Assembly (NCBI GenBank): GCA_018648325.1
Contig: JABGRK010000018.1
Span: 1-64,000 of the forward strand
Origin: Chloroflexota bacterium
GTDB lineage: Bacteria; Chloroflexota; Dehalococcoidia; JABGRK01
Direction: 5' to 3'
DNA: 64,000 bases
A program made the translations under genes and the position numbers. Shown one piece after another: positions 43,327-52,532 of the stretch (within the stretch, counting starts at the first letter, position 1; each line of letters opens with the position of its first letter). A model generated the notes under the pieces. The model saw only the letters and a program-made list of their open reading frames with translations. It was not told where the DNA came from and did no database searches.

Positions 43327-46300
43327 ATGAAGTTTGTGAAAATAACTGTATATTTGCTGATGGCATCATATCTACTTTTTCTATGGCCGTCACATGCCTC
43401 ATTAAACAACCCTACAAATGCGAGCAGACAAGGCAATCAAAGCATAACGCCAAACGATTTAGCACAGGTTGACTCTCTTGCAATGCCAAATGAAAAAATA
43501 CTAACACCCTCTGGTATCCCGCCTGCATCGGGTAATAGTCCAGGATTTATACATAACGATGCACGGGTAGCGCCCCCATCGCATATAAATCAACCAAGCC
43601 ATTGGCAACCATGGGCACAGGCACCGGAGCCGGAATACAACAATCAGGCCGAGTATATGATTGGTAGTGTGGCAGTTTCGGTTATTTTCCCGGAAAGCGA
43701 CGGGGGTATTGATACTGAAACTGAAGATTGGGATCAAAATCGGATTGATACCTGTTTGGCTGAAATAACAGATGGTCTGACCTGGTGGGAGAACCAGGAA
43801 CCGAATGCAAACCTCAGCTTTACAATTGAGTCCTACGGAGCAAAAGCAACAAGTTATGAACCAATCACACGGGACAGTGCGGACCAAAACCTCTGGATTC
43901 CAGAAATCATGGCGGGATTGGGATATAATTCCGGCACTGAATTTGACAGGGTTCGCAGTTTTAATGATGCAATACGAAACCAGAAAAACACTGATTGGGT
44001 ATACACAATATTTATTGTGGACAGTCTAAACGATGCGGATGGATATTTTGCTGACAACGCAATTGCTTATGCCTACTATGGAGGGCCTTTTACAGTATTA
44101 AGTTATGATAACGCTGGTTGGGGCATAGATCGGATGGACCTGGTGGCAGCACATGAGACCGGTCATATTTTCTGGGCTACTGACGAGTACACATTACCAG
44201 GACAGTATGCCGGCTATTTAAATGTTTTAGAGATTGACGATGCTGCTTGCATGATGAATCATAACACTCTCGAATTATGTATAGCAACCAAAGGCCAGAT
44301 TGGTTGGAGGGACAGTGATGCAGACTCCATTCTGGACCCTATAGATACATTCCCCAATAGCACACTGATTCCATATTCACCAGATCCAGCCAGTAGTAAT
44401 ACTTTGATCTATAACGGAACTGCGGAGGATGTACCACTGGCTAACAACAACCCTTTAAATTGGAATGCAGGAAACGACGTAACTATTAATACCATAACCA
44501 ATGTCCAATATAGAATTGATGGAGGAAACTGGCAAAGCACTACCAGCACCGACGGAGCATTTGATGAAGTATCAGAGTCATATACGTTTACTACCTCAGC
44601 CCTGACTAACGGCAATCATACAATAGAAACAAGGGCACAAAATTCCGTTGGCAATTGGGAAAGCTCATACGCATCAGATAGTGTGTTTGTTGATAATTCT
44701 GCACCCACGCTGTCGATTCAAAATGTACCCGATCTCATAAACTCGCTTGTAAATATTGGTGGAACAGCAGCAGATGATTCGGGAATACATCGGGTAGAAC
44801 TGACAATCAAAAACACAATTGACTCTACCTATTGGAACGGCAGTACGTGGAAAAGCACTTTCTGGGATGCCACAACTATAGATTTATCAGATGACGTTGG
44901 CAAATATACATCACTCGCTTTTGATTTGGAAGGCAAACCTGCCATCAGCTATCAGGACACCACCAATATGGACCTAAAATATGCACACTGGAATGGCATT
45001 TCATGGGACATTCAAACCGTAGATTCAACTGGCAATACCGGTTATTTTACTTCACTGGCTTTTGATGTACGTGGCAATCCGGCTATCAGTTACATTAATG
45101 ATTTGGGAGATTATTTGAAATTCGCCAGATGGAGTGGCACCAATTGGAATATAGAAATAATCGACGCCACAACTTATGTATATGGCTATACTTCCCTGGC
45201 GTTTGATGATAATGATGATCCCGCAATAAGTTATTATGATTGGATTAACAAAAATCTGAAGTTTGCAGCATTGAACGGGATTTCGTGGGTTACAGAAACT
45301 GTTGATTCCCCCGGGGATGTCGGTAACTATAACTCACTGGCGTTTGATGCCAATGGCAATCCAGCTATTAGTTACTACGATGCCATTAATGGAAACCTAA
45401 AATATGCAATTTGGAATGGCAGCATCTGGGCTACCTCAACGATAGACTCCGCAGGCGACATTGGCTACTACAACTCACTGGCCTTCGATACTAGCGGAAA
45501 TGCTGCTATCAGCTACTATGATCTAACCAACACCGCTCTTAAATATGCGGCCTGGAACGGGAGTTCCTGGGATATACAGTCAGTGGATACTGATGGCAAT
45601 GTAGGATGGTATAGCTCTCTTGCCTTTAATAGCAACGGCAACCCGACGATCAGCTATAAAGACATTGACAATGGACACTTAAAATACGCAATTTGGAATG
45701 GCAGTACCTGGGATATTACTTCGATCGATTCATCGGGCAACGTTGGCAGCTATTGTTCTCTTGCCTTTGATAATGATGGCAACCCGGCTCTTAGCTATTA
45801 CGACTGGAATAACGGCGACCTGAAGTATGCTTCGGTCGGTTGGCTGCAAGCCACCGGTACAACAACATGGACATACACAATGCCATCACTGACCGATGGC
45901 ATATCATACAGTATCACGGCAAGGGCCATTGACAACAGCGGCAGTGCTTCATTGTACTACTTAGAGAGCTTCACTTTTGATACATCCAACCCGACAATGA
46001 CCATCGTTGCCAGTGATGTGACGTTGAGCGATAGCAATGTTGGAGTCGACACATTTACTGTCACTGCTACCTACTCGGAAGCTATGGACAACAGCCAGAT
46101 ACCATCTATTACCTTTGACCCGGCACTCGCTACAACACTAACCAACCCCAGCGGTGCATGGAGCGCAGGCAATACCATATACACATGGACCTACGATATT
46201 GAGGATGCAGGTGTAACCATTGTCGACGTAGATGTCTCAGTTGATGGAGGCAAAGATATCGCAGGTAACACGCAAATTGCTAAAACCAACACCAATTATA

Positions 46301-48372
46301 TCGATCTTAATACAACCAATCCAACAGCGGTAATAGAGGCCAGCGATGTGGCCATCTACGATGGCGATGTGAGAGTTGATGCCTTTACTGTAACCGTGAC
46401 CTACTCTGAAACTATGGACTCCGTCCAGATTCCCACACTGATCTTCGATCCTGCACTGACCACCAGCCTGACCAACCCCAGCGGTGCATGGAGCGTAGGC
46501 GATACCATATACACTTGGACCTACGATATCGAAAATGCAGGTATCACTATTACCGACGTAGATGTGACGGTGGATGGAGGAAAAGACATAGCAGGCAATG
46601 CGCAGGTTGCCAAAACCAATACTGATTACATTGATATCGATACTACCAATCCAACGGCGGTGATAGAAGCCAGCGATGTGGCCATCTACGATGGTGATGT
46701 GGGAGTTGATGCATTTACATTGACCGCCACTTTTAGTGAGACGATGGACGTCAGCCAGATACCAGCACTGACCTTCGATCCTGCACTAACCACAACACTG
46801 ACCAATCCAAGTGGGACATGGAGCGTCGGCGACACAGTATATACCTGGACCTACGATATCGAAGATGCGGGGATAGCTATTGCCGACGTAGATGTCTTGG
46901 TTGACGGCGGAGTAGATATTGCAGGCAATGCGCAGGTTGCCAAAACCAATACTGATTACATTGATATCGATACTACCAATCCAACGGCGGTGATAGAAGC
47001 CAGCGATGTGGCCATCTACGATGGTGATGTGGGAGTTGATGCATTTACATTGACCGCCACTTTTAGTGAGACGATGGACGTCAGCCAGATACCAGCACTG
47101 ACCTTCGATCCTGCACTAACCACAACACTGACCAATCCAAGTGGGACATGGAGCGTCGGCGACACAGTATATACCTGGACCTATGATATCGAAGATACCG
47201 GTGTCACAATAAGCGATGTGGATGTGACGGTGGATGGAGGAAAAGATGTGGCGGGCAATGCGCAGATAACCAAAACCAACACTGATTACATAAATGTCGA
47301 TACAGCCGATCCAACCATCGCTATAACAGACATCCCGGATAATGTGGCTTCATTACCTGTGGTAAATGGAACAGCATCTGATGAGAGCGGAATAACCAAG
47401 GTTAAGATAAAAATAGAAAACAGCACTAATAGCACATATTGGAATGGGAGCACATGGTCAGATAGCTTTGGCTATTTGGATGCAATCGGAACTACTTCGT
47501 GGTCATATACCATGCCTGCGCTGGAAGGGAAAAATCAATATACCCTCAAAGCTTATGCAATTGACAATGTGGGCAATTTTGCCCCTATAGCCTCGGATGA
47601 CTTTACATTCTATAATTCTGTGCAAGCAGATTTTAGCGCCTCCACAACAGATGCTATTATCAACCAGACAGTTGAGTTTACCGATATATCAACAGGTGAC
47701 GCGCTATCATGGAGTTGGGACTTCGGTGCCGACGATTCATCAAATAGCACCAGACAAAACCCGTCATATGCGTATGCGGATTCTGGAACGTACACTGTCA
47801 CTCTAACAGTATCCAACCCTGCTTCCAGCGATACAGTAACAAAAGTAAGCTATGTAACCATTTTGCTGGCAATCACCACTGTTGAGCCAGATACAGATTC
47901 CACGGTCAAAACGGAAGACGGAAAAGTCAATATCGAAATCCCTGCAGGGACTGTGACCGATCAAACCACGATAAAGATTAGCCAGTCTAAGGTAAGTGAT
48001 ATTGCTCCACTCAATCCCGGATTCAGACTTGGCGCCAACTATTTCAACATTGATGGCATAACACTGCTGGAAAAAGAAATAATTATCACCATGAATTATA
48101 CCGACGAAGATTTGGCGTTGACCGAAGGAAACATAGGCCGATTGAAATTGTCTTATTATGATAAAGATGCTCAAGAGTGGGTAATCTTGCCGACCACTGT
48201 AAACACCGATACCAAGACAGTAACTGCCAGAACAACACACCTCAGTACTTGGGCAGTACAGGTTGCCCCCAAAGCTACCTACCTGTGGCTATTGCTAGTT
48301 ATGGTAATATTGGCAACTGGCGCCATTGCAACTTTTGTACTCGTTTTACACAAACGTAGGGTTGGGACGTAA
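43327..48372 (+). CDS. Giant secreted protein: zincin motif, propeller-like repeats, Ig-like repeats, PKD, C-terminal anchor
   Basis: This 1681-aa protein has a signal peptide (MKFVKITVYLLMASYLLFLW), then a domain with the zinc-protease motif HETGHIFWATDEY (H276, E277, H280, with D286 as possible third ligand), like the M64 HExGH...DEY pattern. It next has about seven repeats of 45 residues with SLAFDxxGNPAISYYD (about residues 513-837, one per beta-propeller blade), four 110-residue Ig-like repeats (about 886-1325), a PKD domain (about 1432-1514) with WDFGADDSS, a ZU5-like beta domain and a final helix (about 1652-1674) followed by HKRRVGT. It is therefore anchored at the cell surface with the protease facing out. 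The peptide substrate is unknown, and metal binding is inferred. Confidence 0.85.
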   Translation: MKFVKITVYLLMASYLLFLWPSHASLNNPTNASRQGNQSITPNDLAQVDSLAMPNEKILTPSGIPPASGNSPGFIHNDARVAPPSHINQPSHWQPWAQAPEPEYNNQAEYMIGSVAVSVIFPESDGGIDTETEDWDQNRIDTCLAEITDGLTWWENQEPNANLSFTIESYGAKATSYEPITRDSADQNLWIPEIMAGLGYNSGTEFDRVRSFNDAIRNQKNTDWVYTIFIVDSLNDADGYFADNAIAYAYYGGPFTVLSYDNAGWGIDRMDLVAAHETGHIFWATDEYTLPGQYAGYLNVLEIDDAACMMNHNTLELCIATKGQIGWRDSDADSILDPIDTFPNSTLIPYSPDPASSNTLIYNGTAEDVPLANNNPLNWNAGNDVTINTITNVQYRIDGGNWQSTTSTDGAFDEVSESYTFTTSALTNGNHTIETRAQNSVGNWESSYASDSVFVDNSAPTLSIQNVPDLINSLVNIGGTAADDSGIHRVELTIKNTIDSTYWNGSTWKSTFWDATTIDLSDDVGKYTSLAFDLEGKPAISYQDTTNMDLKYAHWNGISWDIQTVDSTGNTGYFTSLAFDVRGNPAISYINDLGDYLKFARWSGTNWNIEIIDATTYVYGYTSLAFDDNDDPAISYYDWINKNLKFAALNGISWVTETVDSPGDVGNYNSLAFDANGNPAISYYDAINGNLKYAIWNGSIWATSTIDSAGDIGYYNSLAFDTSGNAAISYYDLTNTALKYAAWNGSSWDIQSVDTDGNVGWYSSLAFNSNGNPTISYKDIDNGHLKYAIWNGSTWDITSIDSSGNVGSYCSLAFDNDGNPALSYYDWNNGDLKYASVGWLQATGTTTWTYTMPSLTDGISYSITARAIDNSGSASLYYLESFTFDTSNPTMTIVASDVTLSDSNVGVDTFTVTATYSEAMDNSQIPSITFDPALATTLTNPSGAWSAGNTIYTWTYDIEDAGVTIVDVDVSVDGGKDIAGNTQIAKTNTNYIDLNTTNPTAVIEASDVAIYDGDVRVDAFTVTVTYSETMDSVQIPTLIFDPALTTSLTNPSGAWSVGDTIYTWTYDIENAGITITDVDVTVDGGKDIAGNAQVAKTNTDYIDIDTTNPTAVIEASDVAIYDGDVGVDAFTLTATFSETMDVSQIPALTFDPALTTTLTNPSGTWSVGDTVYTWTYDIEDAGIAIADVDVLVDGGVDIAGNAQVAKTNTDYIDIDTTNPTAVIEASDVAIYDGDVGVDAFTLTATFSETMDVSQIPALTFDPALTTTLTNPSGTWSVGDTVYTWTYDIEDTGVTISDVDVTVDGGKDVAGNAQITKTNTDYINVDTADPTIAITDIPDNVASLPVVNGTASDESGITKVKIKIENSTNSTYWNGSTWSDSFGYLDAIGTTSWSYTMPALEGKNQYTLKAYAIDNVGNFAPIASDDFTFYNSVQADFSASTTDAIINQTVEFTDISTGDALSWSWDFGADDSSNSTRQNPSYAYADSGTYTVTLTVSNPASSDTVTKVSYVTILLAITTVEPDTDSTVKTEDGKVNIEIPAGTVTDQTTIKISQSKVSDIAPLNPGFRLGANYFNIDGITLLEKEIIITMNYTDEDLALTEGNIGRLKLSYYDKDAQEWVILPTTVNTDTKTVTARTTHLSTWAVQVAPKATYLWLLLVMVILATGAIATFVLVLHKRRVGT
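44862..45840 (+). repeat. Seven tandem propeller-like repeats within the giant protein gene
   Basis: About seven units of roughly 45 codons each carry SLAFD..GNPAISY..(N)xxLKYAxWNGSxW. Seven copies are the number expected for a closed seven-bladed propeller. The units are diverged at DNA level. Confidence 0.7.
45982..47311 (+). repeat. Four tandem Ig-like repeats, 330-bp period
   Basis: Four units of 110 codons share NPTAVIEASDVAIYDGDV and TNTDYID. Units 3 and 4 share an unbroken identical tract of about 263 bp (46591-46853 with 46921-47183), evidence of recent duplication. Confidence 0.8.
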
Positions 48373-48391
48373 GGAGTTTGCAGGGAGTAGT

Positions 48392-49723
48392 ATGAGCGCT
48401 AAACAGGTTATAGTTATTGGGGCCGGAGCAGGCGGAATGATGGCTGCCATGAGAGCTGCCCAGTCAGGTGCCGATGTGCTTCTTCTGGAAAAAACCGAAC
48501 GTCCAGGCAAAAAAATCCTTATCAGTGGCAATATGCGTTGTAACCTGAGCAATGCAAAAGAGCTTAACGATTTTATTGCCATGTATGGTCCAAACGGCCG
48601 TTTTCTGTACAGCGCTTTCAATCAATATTTCAGGGATGATCTGCTTTTATTTTTAAAGGACCGTGGCATAGAAACCAAAACCGAACCGGACGGACGCATA
48701 TTCCCCGTGTCAGACGACGCCAGACATGTCGTTGGGCTATTTGAACGCTGCCTTGCTGACAATAAAGTTCAGATACAAACAGGTGCCCATGTAACCGATA
48801 TCATGGTAAATAACGGGCATGTGACAGGCGTGAAGACCGAACAAAAGGCATATCCCGCGACGGCTGTTATCCTTGCGACTGGTGGAGCTTCATATCCGGG
48901 CACAGGTTCGACAGGTGACGGCTATCGCATGGCGGCCGCAGTTGGCCACACCATTACTAAGTTGCGCCCGGCGCTGGTTCCTCTGGTCGTCGTCGAAACA
49001 GAGAAAGCCAAGAGCATGCAGGGCGCCAGATTGCATAATGTACGACTGAGCGCATATCAGTGCAAGGCTGATGATATTAATACGTCAACAACACCAATCC
49101 GGGATGTGGGACGCAGGATAATGGGCAAGCAACCACGCCTACCAGTTATAGAAAGCCGCATGGGTGACGTGATGATGACTCACTACGGTATCGGAGGGCC
49201 CGTTGCGCTGCAAATGACATTGGCAATAGTTACTGCTCTTGAGCAAGGGCCCGTTAGTGTAGCCATTGACCTCAAACCGACACTTGATTACAAGGGACTA
49301 CGCGAGCAACTACAATGGGGTCTTGACCTCTACAGCAAACAAAACTATCGCATTATCCTTAAAAGATATCTGCCAAAAAAATTAATCGAGCCATTTATTG
49401 AGATGACCGGTATATCGACTGACAGGCTCGGCTGCCAGATTAATACCCGAGAACGGGATCGGCTATTGAGCTTGCTCAAGTCACTGCGCTTCAACATCAA
49501 GGCGTCGCTGCCTTTGGATGCGGCTATGGTTACTGCCGGGGGTGTTGAGCTTAAGGAAATTGATCCCCGTACTATGGCATCGCGCCTGATCAAGGGGCTC
49601 TACTTTTGTGGCGAGGTGATGGACATCGATGCTGAAACCGGCGGGTACAACCTGCAAGCTGCTTTTTCTACGGGCTATGTGGCCGGGGACAACGCGGCTG
49701 CCTTCTATGCTACAGTATATTGA
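48392..49723 (+). CDS. HI0933-family FAD-dependent oxidoreductase (aminoacetone oxidase-type fold)
   Basis: This soluble flavoprotein of the HI0933/BaiN-like family has 443 aa. The N-terminus binds FAD: VIVIGAGAGGMMAAM, LLLEKTERPGKKILISGNMR, and ATGGASYPGTGSTGDGYRMA in the middle. The C-terminal segment has the conserved GEVMDIDAETGGYNLQAAFSTG. The physiological reaction of this family is poorly known. The ATG has AGGGAG about 5 nt upstream. The last 14 bases overlap the convergent maf gene. Confidence 0.87.
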   Translation: MSAKQVIVIGAGAGGMMAAMRAAQSGADVLLLEKTERPGKKILISGNMRCNLSNAKELNDFIAMYGPNGRFLYSAFNQYFRDDLLLFLKDRGIETKTEPDGRIFPVSDDARHVVGLFERCLADNKVQIQTGAHVTDIMVNNGHVTGVKTEQKAYPATAVILATGGASYPGTGSTGDGYRMAAAVGHTITKLRPALVPLVVVETEKAKSMQGARLHNVRLSAYQCKADDINTSTTPIRDVGRRIMGKQPRLPVIESRMGDVMMTHYGIGGPVALQMTLAIVTALEQGPVSVAIDLKPTLDYKGLREQLQWGLDLYSKQNYRIILKRYLPKKLIEPFIEMTGISTDRLGCQINTRERDRLLSLLKSLRFNIKASLPLDAAMVTAGGVELKEIDPRTMASRLIKGLYFCGEVMDIDAETGGYNLQAAFSTGYVAGDNAAAFYATVY

Positions 49724-50285
49724 TTCCAAACTTTTTCAAAGCTTGACTCAAAGCGCTCATAGGAAGACCAATCACATTAAAATAGTCGCCCTCAATCTTC
49801 TTCACAAAAACAGATCCTAAACTCTGTATTGCGTAGGCCCCTGCCTTATCCAGTGGCTCCTTTGATTGCACATAGGCGTCAATCTCTGACAGGGTTAGTT
49901 TTTTGATGTGAACTTTGGTTTCTACTGATTTGGACAGCGTTTTGTTGTTACCTTTATCTATTATGCTGAAACCTGTAATAACTGAGTGGGTCTTGCCGCT
50001 TATTGTTTCCAGCATTTCCCGGGCCCTTTTTTGAGTGTGCGGCTTGCCAAGAATTTGACTACCCAAAACAATAAAGGTATCAGCGGCAATAACTATGACA
50101 TTTTTGTGTTTGGCGGCAACGGCCTCAGCTTTTCCAAGAGATATTGCTTTGGCTAGTTCGTGTGGCTCTATTACCGAGTTCAGGTCTTCTTCGTAATCAC
50201 TTGGGACAACCTCAAATTTAAAGGCAAAGTTTTCCAGCAATTGCTTTCTTCTTGGGGATGCGGAGGCCAGTATGATTGTTTTCAT
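49710..50285 (-). CDS. maf: Maf-like nucleotide pyrophosphatase
   Basis: Maf proteins hydrolyse noncanonical or canonical nucleoside triphosphates (dTTP/UTP or 7-methyl-GTP type) and are linked to septum inhibition. The 191-aa product has ILASASPRRKQLL at the N-terminus, the D-T residues in IAADTFIVLG, GKPHTQKRAREML and GAYAIQSLGSVFVKKIEGDYFNVIGLP. The length is normal. I chose ATG 50285; longer in-frame sequence is unrelated and runs into a tRNA gene. The 3' end overlaps the convergent flavoprotein gene. Confidence 0.93.
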   Translation of the reverse strand: MKTIILASASPRRKQLLENFAFKFEVVPSDYEEDLNSVIEPHELAKAISLGKAEAVAAKHKNVIVIAADTFIVLGSQILGKPHTQKRAREMLETISGKTHSVITGFSIIDKGNNKTLSKSVETKVHIKKLTLSEIDAYVQSKEPLDKAGAYAIQSLGSVFVKKIEGDYFNVIGLPMSALSQALKKFGINIL

Positions 50286-50437
50286 GCTATGTCTCTGCTC
50301 CTTTGGTGTCATACGGATTATAGCATCTGTAATGGTCAATGGGGTACTATCTGGATAGTGCAACTGTGGAGATTGGTTTATGTGATTAGAAAAAAGACAA
50401 AAAAACGACCCTAAACTTAAGGTCGCTTCGTATTTTT

Positions 50438-50512
50438 TGGTAGCGGGAGCAGGATTCGAACCTGCGACCTCCGGGTTATGAGCCCGACGAGCTTCCACTG
50501 CTCTATCCCGCG
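50438..50512 (-). tRNA. Initiator tRNA-fMet (anticodon CAT)
   Basis: The clover-leaf is complete on the minus strand, with an anticodon stem of three G-C pairs (GGG/CCC) next to the CAU loop, typical of initiator tRNA. The first pair of the acceptor stem is mismatched (C1 opposite U72), the feature that blocks elongation use. The T-loop is TTCGAAT and the 3' CCA is encoded. Confidence 0.92.
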
Positions 50513-50636
50513 TCGTAGTCTTAATTATAGACCTCAAACGTCAATATGTCAAAGTCGCCCGCATTGACACGACCGCCTTATCTACTCATACTGCACCGTA
50601 TCTCTCCAGCTTCTACTACAACAAAAATTAGGCATA

Positions 50637-50645
50637 TGCTAGAAT
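50637..50645 (+). promoter_or_regulatory. Extended -10 promoter of the nth gene
   Basis: TGCTAGAAT lies at 50637-50645. The ATG at 50659 leaves only a very short leader, about 7 nt if initiation is at 50652. Confidence 0.5.
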
Positions 50646-50658
50646 AAGCTGATTTTAA

Positions 50659-51336
50659 ATGAATATCGAAGAGATAATTGAAAAACTTGCAGACCAGTAT
50701 GGCAAACGTGTGTGGCACGAACACCGCGATCCGGTATCCGAACTGGTCCTAACCATACTGTCGCAGCATACATCGGATATAAACTCGCGCCGTGCTTTCG
50801 ATAAGCTGGGGGCTGATTTCCCATCGTGGGATGAGGTGATAAACGCAGACACCGATGACATAGCACAATCTATCTGGACAGCGGGCCTTGCACGGGTAAA
50901 AGCGCCCAGAATAAAAGCAATACTTAAACTGATCATACAGCGTTGTGGCTCACTGAACCTGGACTTTCTCGCTGAACTGCCAATCGATGAGGCAAAGCTG
51001 TGGCTACAGCAACTGCCCGGCGTTGGCCCCAAAACAGTGGCCTGCGTGCTGCTCTTTTCACTAGGGCTGCCGGTGATGCCCGTGGATACGCACATACACC
51101 GTGTGGCCAAAAGACTGGGTCTGATCGACAGTAAAACGTCAGCAGACAAGGCACACCGAATACTGGAACCTATGATCCCGCAAAAGGAGATATACTCGTT
51201 TCATATAAACATGATTGAGCACGGACGTCAGGTGTGCCACGCTCAAAATCCCGAATGCGTAACATGCGTTTTTACAACTGCTTGTCCATCGAGTAATATA
51301 GGCAGTAGCAAAACATCCGCCACTCGTATAAAATGA
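50659..51336 (+). CDS. nth: Endonuclease III (DNA glycosylase/AP lyase)
   Basis: Nth removes oxidised pyrimidines and cuts the strand. The 225-aa protein has the helix-hairpin-helix with the catalytic lysine in LPGVGPKTVACV, the catalytic aspartate in PVDTHIHRVAKRL and a C-terminal [4Fe-4S] set, C-x6-C-x2-C-x5-C (CHAQNPECVTCVFTTAC). The length is normal, with a short basic tail. The mRNA leader is very short. argC follows 35 nt downstream with its own AGGGGT site, so the two may form an operon. Confidence 0.93.
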   Translation: MNIEEIIEKLADQYGKRVWHEHRDPVSELVLTILSQHTSDINSRRAFDKLGADFPSWDEVINADTDDIAQSIWTAGLARVKAPRIKAILKLIIQRCGSLNLDFLAELPIDEAKLWLQQLPGVGPKTVACVLLFSLGLPVMPVDTHIHRVAKRLGLIDSKTSADKAHRILEPMIPQKEIYSFHINMIEHGRQVCHAQNPECVTCVFTTACPSSNIGSSKTSATRIK

Positions 51337-51371
51337 GCAACAACAAACATTAAAGCTTTAGGGGTGAAGCA

Positions 51372-52382
51372 ATGATTAAAGCAGGCATTATCAATGTAAC
51401 AGGATACGCTGGTGTGGGACTGGCCCGGCTGCTGCACCAGCATCCGCAGGTGGAGTTGATATCGGTTACTGGGCGTAGCCTGGCCGGGCAAAAGCTGGCC
51501 GAGGTATTCCCGCATCTGGCCGATATCGATATGATCATTGAGGCTGAACCGGGCGATGTTGATGTGGCCTTATCTGCACTGCCACACGGCACCAGCGCCG
51601 CTGCTCTTTTGCCCCTGATAAAAAAAGGCATAAAAGTAATAGACCTGAGTGGTGATTTCCGGCTGAAGGATGTAGCTGTTTACGAACAGTGGTACGGCGT
51701 AAAGCACCCTGCACCCGAATTGCTGGGTGAAGCGGTATACGGACTGCCCGAGCTGAACCGGGAGCAAATCACTAAATCGAAACTGGTGGCCAACCCCGGC
51801 TGCTATCCCACCAGCGCCATACTGGCACTTGCACCGGCAGTCAAGAATAGCCTGATCGAACCGGACATCATTATTGATAGCAAATCAGGCTTATCCGGCG
51901 CGGGACGCACGCTGAGCCTGACCCTGCACTATTCAGAGATAAACGAGAGTGTTAGCGCATACTCACTAGACGGACACAAACATATGCCCGAAATGGCACA
52001 GGCCTTAAGCGCAAACGGTAAAGAACCTGCAGTTGTTTTTATACCTCATCTGGTACCGATGACAAGAGGCATTTTAAGTACATGCTACGGGAAACTGTCT
52101 AAAGATGTGTCCAAGGATCAAATCGTGAAGCTGTATAAGGACTTCTACAAGGAAGCACCATTTACAAAAGTTGTTGATGTGCCGCCGCAGACCAAGCAAA
52201 CATGGGGCAGCAACAACTGCCTGATATACCCAACGGTTGATGCCAGAACTAATCGATTGATAGTTATAAGTTGCATCGATAACCTGGTTAAGGGAGCTGC
52301 CGGACAGGCTGTGCAAAACATGAACCTTGTGCTAGGCGTACCTGAGACAACAGGCTTAAATTCTTTAGCCGTTTATCCCTAG
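51372..52382 (+). CDS. argC: N-acetyl-gamma-glutamyl-phosphate reductase
   Basis: ArgC reduces N-acetylglutamyl phosphate to the semialdehyde with NADPH. The 336-aa protein has the N-terminal Rossmann loop (NVTGYAGVGLARLL), catalytic cysteine in VANPGCYPTSAILAL and the downstream GAGRTLSLTLHYSE segment. It fills the step missing from the argJ-argB-argD operon 16 kb away. The gene directly follows nth and precedes a tRNA gene. Homologous LysY-type enzymes of lysine synthesis are an alternative, but the context of complete arginine genes favours ArgC. Confidence 0.92.
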   Translation: MIKAGIINVTGYAGVGLARLLHQHPQVELISVTGRSLAGQKLAEVFPHLADIDMIIEAEPGDVDVALSALPHGTSAAALLPLIKKGIKVIDLSGDFRLKDVAVYEQWYGVKHPAPELLGEAVYGLPELNREQITKSKLVANPGCYPTSAILALAPAVKNSLIEPDIIIDSKSGLSGAGRTLSLTLHYSEINESVSAYSLDGHKHMPEMAQALSANGKEPAVVFIPHLVPMTRGILSTCYGKLSKDVSKDQIVKLYKDFYKEAPFTKVVDVPPQTKQTWGSNNCLIYPTVDARTNRLIVISCIDNLVKGAAGQAVQNMNLVLGVPETTGLNSLAVYP

Positions 52383-52400
52383 TCAACGCATCGTGCTCTA

Positions 52401-52409
52401 TGTTATCAT
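52401..52409 (+). promoter_or_regulatory. Possible extended -10 upstream of tRNA-Glu
   Basis: TGTTATCAT lies at 52401-52409, placing initiation about 17 nt before the mature tRNA end. No good -35 is seen. Confidence 0.4.
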
Positions 52410-52432
52410 TTAATAGCTTGAGGTTTCACATT

Positions 52433-52508
52433 GCCCCCATCGTCTAGTGGCCTAGGACGACGGCCCTTCAAGCCGTAGACAGGGGTTCGAGTCCCCTTGG
52501 GGGCACCA
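52433..52508 (+). tRNA. tRNA-Glu (anticodon TTC)
   Basis: The acceptor GCCCCCA (52433-52439) pairs with TGGGGGC (52498-52504), the discriminator is A and CCA is encoded (52506-52508). The anticodon loop CCTTCAA places TTC at 52467-52469. The T-loop is TTCGAGT. The tldD gene begins 25 nt downstream. Confidence 0.95.
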
Positions 52509-52532
52509 ATAACTTCCAACCGGAGAGGTGCC

